A program made the translations under genes and the position numbers. From NCBI GenBank assembly GCA_017871115.1, contig JAFCIZ010000011.1, positions 761,501-825,500 on the forward strand: a DNA stretch of 64,000 bases, read 5' to 3'. Origin of the DNA: Cunninghamella blakesleeana. Lineage: Eukaryota; Mucoromycota; Mucoromycetes; Mucorales; Cunninghamellaceae. Positions 62,443 to 64,000 of the stretch are shown piece after piece (position 1 is the first letter of the stretch; each line of letters opens with the position of its first letter). The notes below the pieces were generated by a model, which was given only the letters and a program-made list of their open reading frames with translations, had not been told where the DNA came from and did not search any database.

Positions 62443-62940
62443 TCATGGTAAGTCATATTTATAGATAACGTTATCCGCAATATTAAAAGCAGATAATATA
62501 TTTTCAGGTAAATCATCTCGATTTATTTTTTTCCAGTTGTTTTTTTCATAAAAACGTTTCGCACTTATTAATTCATCATTTGTTCCCAAGCATAAATAAG
62601 ACAATTGATATTTTAGAGCATGTTTTAAGACAGTGTCCATCAATAAAGTAGATACTCCCAAATGTTTACCTCGATATTCCTTTTTAATATACATTTTTTT
62701 TACAATGCCAATATAATCAATTACTTTTAATCCAATACATCCTATCAGATTAGTTAGTGTTTTATCTTCAAAGATAACCCAAAATTGGCTATGATTTTTT
62801 TTAAAATAAGTGTTTAGGGTTTTTAATTCCTCCTGGTGTTCTACTTCAAGGTAAAATCCAAATTCTTTTTGTTGAATTTCTAAAATAAGATCTAATGTAC
62901 TTTGTTCATATATATTGGAATATTCTAATAATTCATACAT
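62443..62940 (-). CDS. GNAT-family N-acetyltransferase (165 aa), intronless
   Basis: A complete single-exon gene with ATG at 62940-62938. GNAT features: strand-helix N-terminal half, 'FWVIFEDKTLTNLIGCIGLK', the acetyl-CoA loop EYRGKHLGVSTLLM (R-x-x-x-x-G pattern, motif A), and 'AKRFYEKNNWKKI' (motif B). It lacks a targeting signal. The substrate cannot be told. Lack of introns, when most genes here have several, and the bacterial-like domain layout make transfer from bacteria possible. It lies 149 bp downstream of the GFA-like gene on the same strand. Confidence 0.85.
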   Translation of the reverse strand: MYELLEYSNIYEQSTLDLILEIQQKEFGFYLEVEHQEELKTLNTYFKKNHSQFWVIFEDKTLTNLIGCIGLKVIDYIGIVKKMYIKKEYRGKHLGVSTLLMDTVLKHALKYQLSYLCLGTNDELISAKRFYEKNNWKKINRDDLPENILSAFNIADNVIYKYDLP

Positions 62941-63089
62941 GGTATATTCAAAAGTAAATAAATAAAGGAGGAAGAGAAGAAAAAATATACATCTTTTATT
63001 TGTTTATAAATAAAAAAAAAGAATGACATCAAATGAGTCAAAGGTAGATATAAACTTTTGGTTTAAAGAACCGATGACTTTTTTTTTCC

Positions 63090-63443
63090 TTATATCCAAT
63101 CAATGCCATTGTACTTTTCAATATTAAAGTTATCAACAGGCTGATTATCTATAGTTCTAAAATTAATAACTACTCTATTATTGGGATCTCTTCTACTAGT
63201 ATGAAAAGGACAAATCCCGCAAAATTTACAAAAATAATAGGTAGATAGTTTTGTGTGAAACCTATATTCTGTTAAATCATCGTAATTATTTGAAGTCAAA
63301 TCAAAGTCTTTTCTATCTAAATGTATATTGATAGCGCCTAGTTTGTAACATATTGTACAATTGCAACTAATGAGGGTTATATTTTCTGGTGCTTCGATAG
63401 CATATTTTATTTTTCCACAGTGACAGCTTCCTTTATACTTCAT
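63090..63443 (-). CDS. GFA/CENP-V-type zinc-binding protein (117 aa), intronless
   Basis: Single-exon gene with ATG at 63443-63441. It shows the GFA fold pattern: GSCHCGKIKYA, then SCNCTICYKLGA, then 'TYYFCKFCGICPFHT', supplying the Cys sets that bind zinc. The family includes glutathione-dependent formaldehyde-activating-like proteins, most of unknown substrate. The length is normal for a compact member. It is next to, and on the same strand as, the GNAT gene. Confidence 0.87.
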   Translation of the reverse strand: MKYKGSCHCGKIKYAIEAPENITLISCNCTICYKLGAINIHLDRKDFDLTSNNYDDLTEYRFHTKLSTYYFCKFCGICPFHTSRRDPNNRVVINFRTIDNQPVDNFNIEKYNGIDWI

Positions 63444-64000
63444 ATTGTTAGTATCAAAATAGTACAGGTATAAAGATAAAATAAAAACAAAACGAAAGAC
63501 GAAACAGAAAAGTAAATAAATAAGTAAAATAAAAAAAAGTGGCTGTGTTATCTATTATTCATGATGACGAGAAAGCATGATAATTACAAACAAACAATAA
63601 ACATTAAAGCATTCTTTCCCTTTTTTGTAGACAATTGTATTAATAATCAAACAATTATTAAACAAAAATTTAGAGATAATCTTTATTTTTTTTTTATTTT
63701 TAAACAAGACATATCCAAAAGGTAGGGGTCATCATTTTTGTTTTATATTGTTTTAGGGAGGAAAAATTAAGAGAGAATTGTTACTGCATACGTATATACT
63801 ACTCTCAGTATTAAAATTTGTTTCTAAAAGTTTATGAGTTGAAGTGACGTCAATGGTGGTCATAAAAGTCTATTTTTTTTTTATAAATTGAGAAGTGATT
63901 GTAACAAATACAATATATAGCGTTACTTTTATTTTGTTTTATCTAAATGATTTAAAATAATGGATAAGCTATGTATATTTATAAAAATTACAAGAAGTCT
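63444..64000. other. Intergenic sequence to the window edge
   Basis: AT-rich upstream region of the GFA-like gene. I see no gene or RNA in it. Confidence 0.55.

Overview
The window looks like nuclear DNA of an early-diverging, very AT-rich fungus, most likely Mucoromycota (Mucorales or a relative). The reasons are short GT-AG introns (about 60-170 bp, many with TA or AAT runs), fungal gene families (secreted S28 peptidase, GH31 alpha-glucosidase, CBS-PB1 protein, SIP5-type RING protein, ML-domain lipid-transfer protein), a nuclear tRNA-Leu(TAA), and DIRS-type tyrosine-recombinase retrotransposons of the kind found in zygomycete fungi. The genus cannot be read from the sequence.

Layout. Positions 1-4053 hold two Ty3/gypsy remnants: a minus-strand gag-pol cut by the left edge, and a plus-strand integrase tail with a putative 3' LTR, ending about 220 bp before tRNA-Leu. 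Positions 4380-6752 and 10675-11005 are an AT-rich modular repeat whose units carry different GC-richer inserts at the same place. Three DIRS elements follow: element 1 (6753-10674, +), element 2 (11006-15430, -) and element 3 (19914-24326, +). Elements 2 and 3 are near-identical inverted copies on either side of a 6-exon S28 serine peptidase gene (16423-18330).

From 25 kb on the window is mostly genic: GH31 alpha-glucosidase (-), a Kelch membrane protein (+), a very large SZT2-like KICSTOR gene (+, about 3,698 aa), a bHLH-zipper transcription factor (+), a CBS-PB1 membrane protein (+), a SIP5-like RING protein (+), an ML-domain lipid-transfer gene with an internal in-frame stop (+), a second Kelch gene (-), and two intronless small genes, a GNAT acetyltransferase and a GFA/CENP-V-like zinc protein (-). 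These genes are not an operon. The loose themes are secreted hydrolases (S28, GH31) and nutrient or energy signalling (SZT2, SIP5, CBS).

The most interesting signal is the compact coding of DIRS elements 2 and 3. Gag and RT/RNase H are in different frames, joined by a correctly phased A AAA AAC slippery heptamer just before the gag stop. The third frame stays open through gag and pol and, in element 2, runs on into the tyrosine recombinase, giving a 1,247-codon overlapping ORF whose first ATG is the second ATG after the gag start. In element 3 a one-base contraction of an A-run cuts the recombinase off from that ORF. Element 1 has a single fused gag-RT-RH ORF, has lost its recombinase except for the last codons inside the internal complementary region, and its third frame is not open.
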